Assembly (NCBI GenBank): GCA_900548615.1
Contig: URKW01000067.1
Coordinates: 1 to 11,733 of the forward strand
From: an uncultured Eubacteriales bacterium
GTDB taxonomy: Bacteria; Bacillota; Clostridia; Oscillospirales; Oscillospiraceae
Length of the DNA stretch: 11,733 bases
Reading direction: 5' to 3'
In this document: positions 1 through 6,122 of the stretch, piece by piece
How positions within the stretch are numbered: position 1 is the stretch's first letter
Layout of the letters: each line of letters opens with the position of its first letter
The notes under the pieces: generated by a model
What the model saw: only the letters and a program-made list of their open reading frames with translations
Database searches by the model: none
What the model was told of the DNA's origin: nothing
Position numbers and translations under genes: made by a program

Positions 1-1035
1 CAGGCGCAGGCGGACGGAGTTTGTACCCAGTCCTTCAAAATCACTGCCGGATACGACTTTGACACCGTAAGAAGCAAAGAGCTTCGCCAAATCACAGTTT
101 TTATCCTTGTGGGTCAGCAGGCAGATAGAGCAGGAATCCAGCGTGGCAGCCATAGACAGCGCACCACCGGTGCAAGACCTGAGTGCTTGCTTGGCCGCTG
201 CGATACGGCGGCGGTTCTCCTCTACAAATGCCGTGTCCTCCAGCGCGGCAATCGCCAGACGCCGCCCGATGCCATTGATGCAGTAAGGGTTGCTGACCTT
301 ATCGATCTGCGCAATGATCTCCGGCGAGGCAGCCACATACGCCGCCCGCATACCGGCAAGGCCGGTGCCCTTAGAGAAGGAACGCATGACGATCAGATTG
401 TCGTACTCATTCACCAGTGTAATGGCGGAGTCCTCCGGCGCAAGGTAGTCACCATAAGCCTCATCAGAGATTATACAAGCCCCTACTTCTTTAGCCTTAT
501 TAAGGATTATTCGCATAGAATCCAGCGAGACACTCTGTCCTGTTGGGTTATTGGGATTGTCCAGATACACCAGCGATACGGCATCATCAATGGCAGCTAC
601 AACACGTTCCGGCATCAATTGGAAATTCTCTTCCTGCTTGAGATACACAGGCCGATAGTCGAAGCCGTGGCAGCGTGCGCTGAGGACATAGTCGGTAAAC
701 TGCGGGCATATACCTACCACCGCCGCGCCGGTACGTGAAAAAATCGTATTGACACAGGCGATAGCGTCCATGCCGCTGTTGTGCAGATAGAGCATATCAT
801 AGGTCAAAGGCGCATACTTCTGCCAGCGACGGATAATGGCATCCTTCAGCTCAAAGCCATGGGGATAGGCAGCTACATCATGGATGTCCGCCTCTCTCAG
901 AGCCTGTGCCACCTTTTCCGAACAGCCGTAAGGACTGCATCCGTCACCGCAGTCCAGCAGGAACTTTTCTTCTGCTTCCTTGGCATAGCTGACCTTCTGA
1001 ATCTGCGCCACGCTGGGACTAAACTTCAACTCCAT
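1..1035 (-). CDS. HisC-like PLP-dependent aminotransferase, class I/II (partial, C-terminus off the left edge)
   Basis: The minus-strand frame is open from the ATG at 1035 to the window edge (345 residues visible). It is a fold-type I PLP enzyme. Visible landmarks are NPNNPTG at residues 160-166, DEAY at 191-194 (Asp for the PLP ring nitrogen, Tyr for the ring hydroxyl), SFSKG at 219-223 with the Schiff-base lysine K222, and NSVRLRL at 339-345 holding the arginine that normally grips the substrate carboxylate. Only a short C-terminal piece should be missing, since HisC-type enzymes are about 350-360 residues. The start has a strong TGAGGAGGTA site and lies 2 bases after the stop of the upstream transporter gene, so the two are almost certainly co-translated. 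The closest families are histidinol-phosphate aminotransferase and threonine-phosphate decarboxylase. No histidine or cobalamin genes lie nearby, so I assign no specific substrate. Confidence 0.9.
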   Translation of the reverse strand, partial: MELKFSPSVAQIQKVSYAKEAEEKFLLDCGDGCSPYGCSEKVAQALREADIHDVAAYPHGFELKDAIIRRWQKYAPLTYDMLYLHNSGMDAIACVNTIFSRTGAAVVGICPQFTDYVLSARCHGFDYRPVYLKQEENFQLMPERVVAAIDDAVSLVYLDNPNNPTGQSVSLDSMRIILNKAKEVGACIISDEAYGDYLAPEDSAITLVNEYDNLIVMRSFSKGTGLAGMRAAYVAASPEIIAQIDKVSNPYCINGIGRRLAIAALEDTAFVEENRRRIAAAKQALRSCTGGALSMAATLDSCSICLLTHKDKNCDLAKLFASYGVKVVSGSDFEGLGTNSVRLRL

Positions 1036-1037
1036 GC

Positions 1038-2138
1038 TTATACCTCCTCATCAAGAGACGCTTTCATGTTGTTTTTTCTGATATAGCCGCGAATGCGCTG
1101 AACTGCCAGACACACCAGCAGCAGGATGCCCAGATAGCCCGTATAGGGGTAAATGAAGCCGACCAATGTACCGAACGGAAGCTGACCCAGCCCAAAGGCC
1201 GCCGCTGTCAGCACCGCCGCGATGACGATAGACTTCCTGGTTCCCACCGGCGCCAGCTTGCTGCACACCGTCCACATCATGGGGGCGGCGGTGGAGAAAA
1301 TACCGCACAGCAGCACCACAGAGAACAGCGCTCCCAGTACAGGAGAAATATCCTTGGCCAGCCGCAGCGTAGGCACGGCAAACTGCGCGATCTCGTCTAC
1401 CCGCAGAAGCAGAGCCGCATTCATAAACAGCACCGCCGTCATCAGCACCACACCGCCTAAAATACCGCCCAGCTTCACTTCCCTGGCGGATGTGCTGCCA
1501 GCGCCCATGGTGGTCAGAAACGGGATAGCCCCGAAAATGTTATAAGAGGCGTACAGGATGCCGCTGATCCACCAGTTGGCGGACGAACGCATATTTGCAA
1601 TAGGCGTTATGTCTACATTCAGGTCAAGACCGCTGCCGGAGACGATCGTCGCCACCGCTACCACGATGGAAAACACAATGATGACCGGGCCGATACAGCC
1701 GATCACATCCAGCAGCTTATTGAACCCGAACGCAAAGGCCACGAAGATCAGTACCGCCATCAGCAGACTGCCCACATAATAGTTCAGCCCGTAATACTCA
1801 TTGAGCGTCGCACCTGCGCCGGAGATCATCACGACCACCACGGCGAACAGGAAAATACGCACGAAGTACTCATAGAACGTGCCAAGCCATTTCCCGCAGA
1901 TCTGTCCATAGGCGTTGACCTTCTCCATGCCCTTGGTGCGGAACCCCATATCCGTCACAGTGCCGCCCACCCAGGCGAACAGGAACATACTGATGGCAAT
2001 GGAGCCGATACCCCATATTCCGTAGGAGGTATAGAACTGGATGATCTCCTGTCCGGTGGCAAAACCGGAACCGATGATAAACGCGATGTACGCGCCGGCG
2101 TATTTGACAACATTGAGCCAGTCGGTTTTCTGCTTCAT
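1038..2138 (-). CDS. YkvI-family (COG3949-like) multispanning membrane transporter
   Basis: The 366-residue protein has about ten hydrophobic segments (roughly 11-29, 41-61, 89-108, 120-139, 148-167, 188-206, 222-242, 266-285, 301-320, 326-346). The first helix carries GSGFATGQE (residues 23-31), a glycine-rich break like that in APC-superfamily amino-acid transporters and typical of the YkvI family. Family members are mostly annotated as uncharacterised membrane proteins, so amino-acid or amine transport is inferred from fold and from the coupled aminotransferase. The start ATG (2138-2136) follows GGAAAGGAG at a good distance. A LysR regulator gene lies immediately upstream on the same strand, separated by a terminator, so this gene needs its own promoter. 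The short charged C-terminal tail is cytoplasmic or external; the sequence does not say which. Confidence 0.85.
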   Translation of the reverse strand: MKQKTDWLNVVKYAGAYIAFIIGSGFATGQEIIQFYTSYGIWGIGSIAISMFLFAWVGGTVTDMGFRTKGMEKVNAYGQICGKWLGTFYEYFVRIFLFAVVVVMISGAGATLNEYYGLNYYVGSLLMAVLIFVAFAFGFNKLLDVIGCIGPVIIVFSIVVAVATIVSGSGLDLNVDITPIANMRSSANWWISGILYASYNIFGAIPFLTTMGAGSTSAREVKLGGILGGVVLMTAVLFMNAALLLRVDEIAQFAVPTLRLAKDISPVLGALFSVVLLCGIFSTAAPMMWTVCSKLAPVGTRKSIVIAAVLTAAAFGLGQLPFGTLVGFIYPYTGYLGILLLVCLAVQRIRGYIRKNNMKASLDEEV

Positions 2139-2166
2139 AGTCTCGCTCCTTTCCTTTGTGGCTCAC

Positions 2167-2175
2167 AGCATAGCA
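2167..2175 (-). promoter_or_regulatory. Candidate extended -10 promoter for the transporter-aminotransferase operon
   Basis: On the minus strand TGC TATGCT (extended -10, TGn plus hexamer) lies about 30 bases before the transporter start, just ahead of its ribosome binding site. No good -35 is visible at the usual distance, which would suit an activator-dependent promoter such as one served by the adjacent LysR regulator. Inferred from sequence only. Confidence 0.4.
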
Positions 2176-2220
2176 CATTCCGCATCCCAGGTGTTATTCC
2201 GGTTTTCGTCCCAAATATGC

Positions 2221-2251
2221 CCAAAAAAAGGACAGCCCGCAGGCTGTCCTT
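2221..2251 (-). terminator. Intrinsic terminator of the LysR gene
   Basis: A perfect 10-bp stem (AAGGACAGCC at 2228-2237 with GGCTGTCCTT at 2242-2251) has a 4-base loop and is followed on the minus strand by a T run (2229-2223 read in reverse). It lies just past the LysR stop codon and separates lysR from the transporter operon. Confidence 0.9.
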
Positions 2252-2282
2252 CTTTCGGTACGATATGTGTCAGTTTTTTTCG

Positions 2283-3203
2283 TCAGCGAGCGGTAAGCTC
2301 GGCCTTTTCCCTCAGTATTTCCAGAAATTCTCCGCAGGCCTGAGACAACGTATGATTCTTCGGCATCACCCAGCCCAGCTTACAGTCGATGGGCGCATCC
2401 TTCAGCGCCAGATATTTGCAGTCGTTGGCGGCATAAAACGTGCGGTATGTCTCCGCATCATAGGTATCAATGGCGACCGCACCGGTGCGGGAGACGATCT
2501 GTAAAGCACTGCCCAGATCACTGACCAGCACCTCAGCGTTGCGGCGGGCGCCGCCCTCCCAAATGCGCTCGCCGGAAAAATCGCCGGGAAAAGCGTAGTT
2601 GATCACACAGGGAAACTCCCGCAGCTCCTCCAGAGTAACAGATTCTCTTTCCTCGTGATACAGCGGGTTTTGCGGGCCGATGATGGCGTGCAGCGGGCGG
2701 CGCAGTATCAGGTTGAACTCCAGCCCCGCATCCTCCAGCTTTCGCAGCGCCAGCGCCTCGCCGTCAGAGAAAATCGTCACAACGCCGATCTCCGTCAACC
2801 CCGTGCTGACCTTCCGGATCACATCAAACAGCATGCACTCTTCCAGGTTGCAGGTAAACTCATCCTCGTAGTGACGGGTAAACATCTCCACAAATGCGTC
2901 ATTTGCCAAAGAGCAGTACATACTGGACACCGACAGATGTTCCGCCTTGCTGGTTTTGGGTGCGTTCTGCAAATAAGCAAAACGCTGGCAAATATCCTGC
3001 GCCTGATGGTAGACATCCCGGCCAAACGCTGTCAACATCACACCGCGGGTGGTACGCTCAAAAATCAGCGCGCCTAATTCCGCCTCCAAATTTTTCATGG
3101 AGGTGCTCAAGGATGACCGCGCCACATAAAGCTTCTGCGCCGCCTCGTTCATGCTTCCTTCCTCCACTACCGCTAAAAGCTGCTGAAGCTGTTCAATCTT
3201 CAT
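2283..3203 (-). CDS. LysR-type transcriptional regulator
   Basis: This 306-residue protein is the standard length for the family. Residues 2-60 form the winged helix-turn-helix (MKIEQLQQLLAVVEEGSMNE start, then AAQKLYVARSSLSTSMKNLE as the recognition part, and LIFERTTRGVMLTAFG as the wing). The rest is the periplasmic-binding-protein-like effector domain. The ATG at 3203 is preceded by AAGGCGGTG. LysR regulators normally bind small metabolites and control a neighbouring gene; here the neighbour is the transporter-aminotransferase pair just downstream on the same strand, rather than the usual divergent arrangement. The effector cannot be told from sequence. Confidence 0.93.
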   Translation of the reverse strand: MKIEQLQQLLAVVEEGSMNEAAQKLYVARSSLSTSMKNLEAELGALIFERTTRGVMLTAFGRDVYHQAQDICQRFAYLQNAPKTSKAEHLSVSSMYCSLANDAFVEMFTRHYEDEFTCNLEECMLFDVIRKVSTGLTEIGVVTIFSDGEALALRKLEDAGLEFNLILRRPLHAIIGPQNPLYHEERESVTLEELREFPCVINYAFPGDFSGERIWEGGARRNAEVLVSDLGSALQIVSRTGAVAIDTYDAETYRTFYAANDCKYLALKDAPIDCKLGWVMPKNHTLSQACGEFLEILREKAELTAR

Positions 3204-3232
3204 TTACGCACCGCCTTGTCCGTTTTTTCTTT

Positions 3233-3261
3233 ATGGTAACATATTTGAGAGTTTTGGACAA
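3233..3261 (-). promoter_or_regulatory. Candidate lysR promoter
   Basis: Minus-strand TTGTCC, a 17-base spacer, then TACCAT lies about 30 bases upstream of the lysR start. The -35 sits inside one arm of an 8-bp inverted repeat (CCTTGTCC / GGACAAGG), the other arm being just before the ribosome binding site. Confidence 0.45.
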
Positions 3262-3291
3262 GGGCGTATTTATCCGACCACACATATGACA

Positions 3292-3310
3292 GCCGATAGC
3301 TCAGTCGGAT
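3292..3310 (+). other. tRNA-like 5' fragment (D-arm remnant)
   Basis: GCCGATAGCTCAGTCGGAT matches the 5' strand and D-arm start of many tRNAs (compare CCGTAGCTCAGTTGGAT in the tRNA-Arg about 170 bases away, on the opposite strand). The D-stem 3' half, anticodon arm and a pairing acceptor strand are absent, so it is not a working tRNA. It may be an integration scar or a decayed tRNA copy, or it may be chance. Confidence 0.3.
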
Positions 3311-3367
3311 CCCAAAACACGCAATAGTGGTCAAATTATGCTCCAATTTTAATAACTCTCAGGATAT

Positions 3368-3404
3368 AAAAACCGTCTCAAACGTATCGTTTGAGACGGT
3401 TTTT
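3368..3404 (-). terminator. Intrinsic terminator directly after tRNA-Arg
   Basis: A perfect 17-bp stem (3368-3384 with 3388-3404) has a 3-base loop and A/T runs on both ends. It starts at the terminal A of the tRNA's encoded CCA. On the minus strand it ends in a T run. The symmetric A and T flanks mean it could also work on the plus strand. Confidence 0.85.
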
Positions 3405-3480
3405 GGTACGCCCGACTGGATTCGAACCAGCGGCCTACAGAGTCGGAGTCTGTCACTCTATCCAACTGAGCTACGGGCGC
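3404..3480 (-). tRNA. tRNA-Arg(CCG)
   Basis: The minus strand folds as a full cloverleaf. The acceptor is GCGCCCG with CGGGCGT, the D-arm GCTC/GAGT, and the anticodon stem ACAGA/TCTGT with the 7-base loop CTCCGAC, giving anticodon CCG, which reads the arginine codon CGG. The T-arm is GCTGG/CCAGT with loop TTCGAAT. Discriminator A and an encoded CCA follow. Length is 77 bases with CCA. It has its own promoter and terminator and stands as a single-gene unit between lysR and rex. Confidence 0.96.
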
Positions 3481-3492
3481 GTATGCAATTAC

Positions 3493-3509
3493 GCCGTTTC
3501 TCAAACGGC
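3493..3509 (-). other. Hairpin in the tRNA-Arg 5' leader
   Basis: A perfect 7-bp inverted repeat, GCCGTTT and AAACGGC with a 3-base loop, lies between the promoter and the mature 5' end of the tRNA. There is no T run, so it is not a terminator. It may structure the precursor for RNase P or simply protect the leader. Confidence 0.5.
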
Positions 3510-3515
3510 TTATCT

Positions 3516-3544
3516 ATTATACCAACTTCCTCCTCCGTTGTAAA
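3516..3544 (-). promoter_or_regulatory. Strong sigma-A promoter of tRNA-Arg
   Basis: Minus-strand TTTACA (3544-3539), a 17-base spacer and TATAAT (3521-3516) form a near-consensus vegetative promoter. It is about 36 bases upstream of the tRNA 5' end, as expected for a stable RNA gene. Confidence 0.88.
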
Positions 3545-3565
3545 GAAAAATTTTTTCAAAAAAGA

Positions 3566-3584
3566 TTGTTAAAAAAGTTGACAA
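3566..3584 (+). promoter_or_regulatory. Candidate Rex operator upstream of rex
   Basis: TTGTTAAAAAAGTTGACAA resembles the clostridial Rex site, TTGTTAA then four bases then TTAACAA. One base in the right arm differs (TTGACAA) and the spacer is 5 instead of 4. It covers the -35 hexamer, so binding would repress rex itself. The spacing defect makes this uncertain. Confidence 0.4.
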
Positions 3585-3606
3585 CTACCGCATCTTGCGC
3601 TAAAAT
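3578..3606 (+). promoter_or_regulatory. Sigma-A promoter of rex
   Basis: Consensus TTGACA (3578-3583), a 17-base spacer and TAAAAT (3601-3606) lie about 38 bases before the rex start codon. Confidence 0.88.
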
Positions 3607-3643
3607 AACTTATAAATTTTTTCAACCCCAAAGGATGGTATAT

Positions 3644-4279
3644 ATGAAAAAACAAAAAATCTCTGACGCTGTGATCCACCGCCTTCCCCGTTACTACCGC
3701 TATCTGGACGATTTGTACAACAAGGGCGTGGTGCGCATCTCCTCCCACTCGCTGGGCGATAAGATGGACATCACCGCTTCGCAGATCCGGCAGGATCTGA
3801 GCTGCTTCGGCGAGTTCGGGCAGCAGGGATACGGCTATAATGTGGCGGAGCTTCGCGCAGAGATCGGCCATATTCTGGGCATCGACAACGACCACAAGCT
3901 GATCATCATCGGTGCCGGCCATCTGGGTCATGCGCTGCTGCAAAACTTCGACTTTGCCAAGGTAGGCTTCCATCTGGACTCCGCGTTCGACGTCTCCTCC
4001 GCCCTGATCGGCGACGAGATCAACGGCGTGACCGTGCGCTCCATGGACGAGCTGGACGACTACGTAGCGCAGCATCACCCCACCGTGGCGGTGCTGACGG
4101 TGCCGCAGCACGTGGCGCAGCCGCTGGCTGACCGACTGGTGGCGCTGGGCATCCGGGGCTTCTGGAACTTCACCAATGTGGAGATCTCCGTGCCGGAGGA
4201 CGTATATTCCGAGGATATCCACTTCGTGGACACCCTGCTGACTCTCAGCTACCACATCTCCCGCAGCAATCAGGAGTAA
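3644..4279 (+). CDS. rex: Redox-sensing transcriptional repressor Rex
   Basis: The 211-residue protein is the usual Rex length. Residues 1-75 are the winged helix that binds DNA, beginning with AVIHRLPRYYRYLDDL and including SQIRQDLSCFGEFGQQGYGY (residues 46-65), a hallmark of the family. Residues 85-110 hold the Rossmann nucleotide-binding loop GAGHLG (90-95). FWNFTNVEI (173-181) and the C-terminal DTLLTLSYHI helix, which swaps between subunits, complete the fold. Rex represses fermentative and respiratory genes and releases DNA when NADH rises. The ATG at 3644 was chosen because AAAGGATGG lies 6-14 bases ahead and the promoter ends shortly before; the in-frame ATG at 3635 is inside that ribosome binding site. 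No clear terminator follows, so the small cysteine-rich gene may be read from this promoter too. Confidence 0.96.
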   Translation: MKKQKISDAVIHRLPRYYRYLDDLYNKGVVRISSHSLGDKMDITASQIRQDLSCFGEFGQQGYGYNVAELRAEIGHILGIDNDHKLIIIGAGHLGHALLQNFDFAKVGFHLDSAFDVSSALIGDEINGVTVRSMDELDDYVAQHHPTVAVLTVPQHVAQPLADRLVALGIRGFWNFTNVEISVPEDVYSEDIHFVDTLLTLSYHISRSNQE

Positions 4280-4374
4280 ATCTTTTTCGCCGCCCCTCTC
4301 ACACTTTGCCGCGCCTCACATACTATGGAATGAGGCTTCTCCACGGAGCCAGAAATTTCATAGGAGGTTACGCT

Positions 4375-4530
4375 ATGTGTAATCAGAACTCTTGCTTTGG
4401 CGGCAGCAGCTGCTGCTGGATCATCATCGCCATCATCCTGCTGTTCCTGTTCTGCGGTAACGGCTGTGGCTGCGGCAACGACTGCGGCTGCAACAACAAC
4501 TGTGGCTGCAACAACGGCTGCGGCTGCTAA
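4375..4530 (+). CDS. Small single-pass membrane peptide with cysteine-rich GCGC tail
   Basis: The 51-residue product starts at an ATG with a strong TAGGAGG site 7 bases upstream. Residues 1-14 are short and polar with cysteines at 2, 7, 13 and 14. Residues 15-26 (WIIIAIILLFLF) form one short membrane segment. Residues 27-51 are almost only Cys, Gly, Asn and Asp in repeated CGC units. It resembles the small Firmicute proteins often labelled, misleadingly, as chorion-class high-cysteine proteins; no function is established for them that I know of. Metal binding, thiol cross-linking or a spore-surface role are possibilities only. It lies 95 bases after rex with no obvious terminator between, and is followed by a strong terminator. 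Confidence 0.8.
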   Translation: MCNQNSCFGGSSCCWIIIAIILLFLFCGNGCGCGNDCGCNNNCGCNNGCGC

Positions 4531-4544
4531 ACCCTAGATACCAT

Positions 4545-4575
4545 GGCCCCATCTTCGGATGGGGCCTCATTTTTT
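4545..4575 (+). terminator. Intrinsic terminator after the cysteine-rich peptide gene
   Basis: A 9-bp GC-rich stem GGCCCCATC / GATGGGGCC closed by a stable TTCG tetraloop is followed by TCA and six Ts. It ends the rex/cysteine-peptide transcript. Confidence 0.92.
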
Positions 4576-4577
4576 GC

Positions 4578-4606
4578 TTCAAAACAGGCGGCAAATGTGG
4601 TATACT
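4578..4606 (+). promoter_or_regulatory. Candidate promoter of the Nudix gene
   Basis: TTCAAA, a 17-base spacer and TATACT (4601-4606) sit directly after the preceding terminator and about 30 bases before the chosen GTG start. The -35 is weak and the -10 is good. Confidence 0.6.
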
Positions 4607-4636
4607 CTAAAAAAAGCGACTCAGGAGGTACGCACT

Positions 4637-5248
4637 GTGGAGATCCGCGATTTTTACAACACCTACCGTGACCATCAGCCCCGACTGCTGGGTGGCCGGA
4701 GCAACTTTGCCGTGCTGGTGCCGCTGGTGAAAACAGAGCAGGGGCTGTGCCTTTTATATGAGGTACGTGCCGACGGCATTCGCCAGCCCCACGAGGTCTG
4801 TTTCCCCGGCGGACGGATGGAGCCGGGAGAGACCCCCACCGCCTGTGCGCTGCGGGAGACGTGGGAGGAACTGGGCATCGACAGCGCCGCCATTCAGGTC
4901 ATCGCGCCGCTGGATTTCCTCTATCTCCGGTCTGACGCGCTGATGTATCCAGTGCTGGCCAGCGTGGATGCCGGTGCACTGTCTCACCTGCGGCCCAGCC
5001 CCGACGAGGTGGCGGACACATTTCTCGTCCCGGTGCAGTGGCTGCGGGAGCACCCTCCCACGCTGTACCGCTATCCCCTGCGTCCCATGATCGGCGAGGA
5101 CTTTCCTTATGACGCGGTGCGGGTGAAGCTCCCTTATCCCTGGGGCGACGGCCATATGGAGGTGCCGGTTTATGAGGGGCTCCCCTATCCCCTGTGGGGC
5201 ATGACCGCCCGTATCACCTATTACCTATTGAAAAATGTGCAGGCGTGA
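4637..5248 (+). CDS. Nudix hydrolase, CoA-pyrophosphatase-like
   Basis: The 203-residue protein has a complete Nudix box: G59 with E65, then R73-E74-x-W-E77-E78-x-G80-I81 (GX5EX7REUXEEXGU, with Thr at the first hydrophobic position). The stretch just before it, IRQPHEVCFPGG (49-59), resembles the UPF0035 signature of CoA-diphosphate hydrolases (NudL/Pcd1 type), which cleave CoA to phosphopantetheine and 3',5'-ADP using Mg2+ or Mn2+. Substrate is therefore likely CoA or a related nucleotide, but not proven. The GTG at 4637 is chosen because AGGAGG lies 8 bases upstream; the earlier in-frame ATG at 4595 overlaps the -10 region and so cannot be on the transcript. The stop codon lies in the loop of the terminator shared with sfsA. 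Confidence 0.85.
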   Translation: MEIRDFYNTYRDHQPRLLGGRSNFAVLVPLVKTEQGLCLLYEVRADGIRQPHEVCFPGGRMEPGETPTACALRETWEELGIDSAAIQVIAPLDFLYLRSDALMYPVLASVDAGALSHLRPSPDEVADTFLVPVQWLREHPPTLYRYPLRPMIGEDFPYDAVRVKLPYPWGDGHMEVPVYEGLPYPLWGMTARITYYLLKNVQA

Positions 5249-5262
5249 GCCTGCACATTTTT
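5231..5262. terminator. Bidirectional terminator shared by the Nudix gene and sfsA
   Basis: A perfect 14-bp stem (5231-5244 with 5249-5262) has loop GTGA and A and T runs at its two ends, so it can end transcription on both strands. The Nudix stop is in the loop and the sfsA stop overlaps the right foot. Confidence 0.92.
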
Positions 5263-5936
5263 CATAAGAGAACCTCCACCGGCTGGTCGATCGCCATGCT
5301 GTCCGGCGTAACACGGCAGCTGTAGGCGGTGATGTTCACGCCCGCCGCCTTCGCCTGACGCAGCGCCTCGCCAAAGGCGGGGTGGGTCGCGTCATTGGGC
5401 GCAAAATCCACCACGTCCGCCATTTGGATCACGAAAAACGCCGTGGCCCGATGCCCCAGCTCCACCGTGCGCATCAGCTCGTGGAGATGCTTCACGCCCC
5501 GCTCCGTAGGCGCGTCCGGAAAGCGGGTATGGCCGCCGTCCTCCAGCGTGACGCCCTTCACCTCCACCAGATGCAAGCCCTGCGGCGTCTCCAGGCAGAA
5601 ATCCAGCCGGGACTGTCCGAAGCGGTACTCGCTGTGGACGGCGGTAGCGGTGGGGTCGAATTGCAGCGCCCACTCCGCGAACACCTTGTTGGGCGCCTGC
5701 GCGTCCATGTTGATAAGCTTTCCGTTTTTCTCCACGGCGATCAGGTCATAGGCGGTCTTGCGGTTGGGGTTCGTCCCTTTCTCCAGATACACCGCCGCGC
5801 CGGGCACCAGCAGCTCCCGGCAGCGGCCCGTGTTTTTCACGTGGCACACCGTCTCCGTGTCGTCCACCAGCACATGGGCGATAAACCGGTTGGGCCGCGC
5901 CAGAAATATCCCCTTTTTCACCTGTTCGTATCGCAT
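5262..5936 (-). CDS. sfsA: Sugar fermentation stimulation protein homologue SfsA
   Basis: The 224-residue protein is close to the usual SfsA length and carries the family landmarks throughout: ARPNRFIA (13-20), CHVKNTGRCRELL (31-43), SRLDF (109-113), VEVKGVTLE (124-132) and FPDAPTERGVKHL (139-151). D112 with E125-x-K127 fits the PD-(D/E)xK-like nuclease core known for the family, after an N-terminal OB-like domain. The name comes from an E. coli maltose-metabolism phenotype; the real biochemical role is unclear. The ATG at 5936 has AGGTGA upstream. It is a single gene, convergent with the Nudix gene and divergent from the decarboxylase operon. Confidence 0.93.
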   Translation of the reverse strand: MRYEQVKKGIFLARPNRFIAHVLVDDTETVCHVKNTGRCRELLVPGAAVYLEKGTNPNRKTAYDLIAVEKNGKLINMDAQAPNKVFAEWALQFDPTATAVHSEYRFGQSRLDFCLETPQGLHLVEVKGVTLEDGGHTRFPDAPTERGVKHLHELMRTVELGHRATAFFVIQMADVVDFAPNDATHPAFGEALRQAKAAGVNITAYSCRVTPDSMAIDQPVEVLL

Positions 5937-5974
5937 ATGTTGTCACCTGTCGTCGTCTTTTTTACATATTTTAT

Positions 5975-6003
5975 AGTATATCATGGCATCCTCTTTTTGA
6001 AAA
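5975..6003 (-). promoter_or_regulatory. Candidate sfsA promoter
   Basis: Minus-strand TTTTCA, a 17-base spacer and TATACT (5980-5975) lie about 40 bases upstream of the sfsA start in AT-rich sequence. The -35 is poor. Confidence 0.5.
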
Positions 6004-6093
6004 GCAATTTCATCCGCAGTTGTCCGAAGCGTCAACTTATCCAAAAAATATTTAGGCATTCTTACAAATTTTGTTGAAACAGGGAATTTGCGG

Positions 6094-6122
6094 TTGAATT
6101 AATGCCAAATGTTTGGTACAAT
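6094..6122 (+). promoter_or_regulatory. Promoter of the oxaloacetate decarboxylase operon
   Basis: TTGAAT, a 17-base spacer and TACAAT (6117-6122) give a good vegetative promoter about 50 bases before oadG. The spacer contains an inverted repeat CCAAA-TG-TTTGG (6105-6116), a plausible operator. The remaining part of the 236-base sfsA-oadG gap (about 6004-6093) shows nothing clear. Confidence 0.7.

Noticed and set aside
109..1086. Plus-strand open frames over the aminotransferase gene
   Set aside because: The minus strand encodes a continuous PLP aminotransferase with catalytic lysine and NPNNPTG; the plus frames have no motifs.
3569..4255. Open frame antisense to rex
   Set aside because: His/Val-rich shadow without recognisable domains; rex on the plus strand is unambiguous.
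4497..4530. Tandem TGCGGCTGCAACAAC-like repeats as a repeat array
   Set aside because: They are codons of the CGCNN tail of the small peptide gene, not a separate repeat element.
6064..6074. ACAAATTTTGT palindrome as a BirA or Rex operator upstream of oadG
   Set aside because: Arms of only five bases and wrong spacing for either consensus; likely chance in AT-rich DNA.
5382..6077. Plus-strand frame over sfsA (231 codons)
   Set aside because: Reverse-strand shadow of sfsA; runs into the intergenic region without a ribosome binding site.
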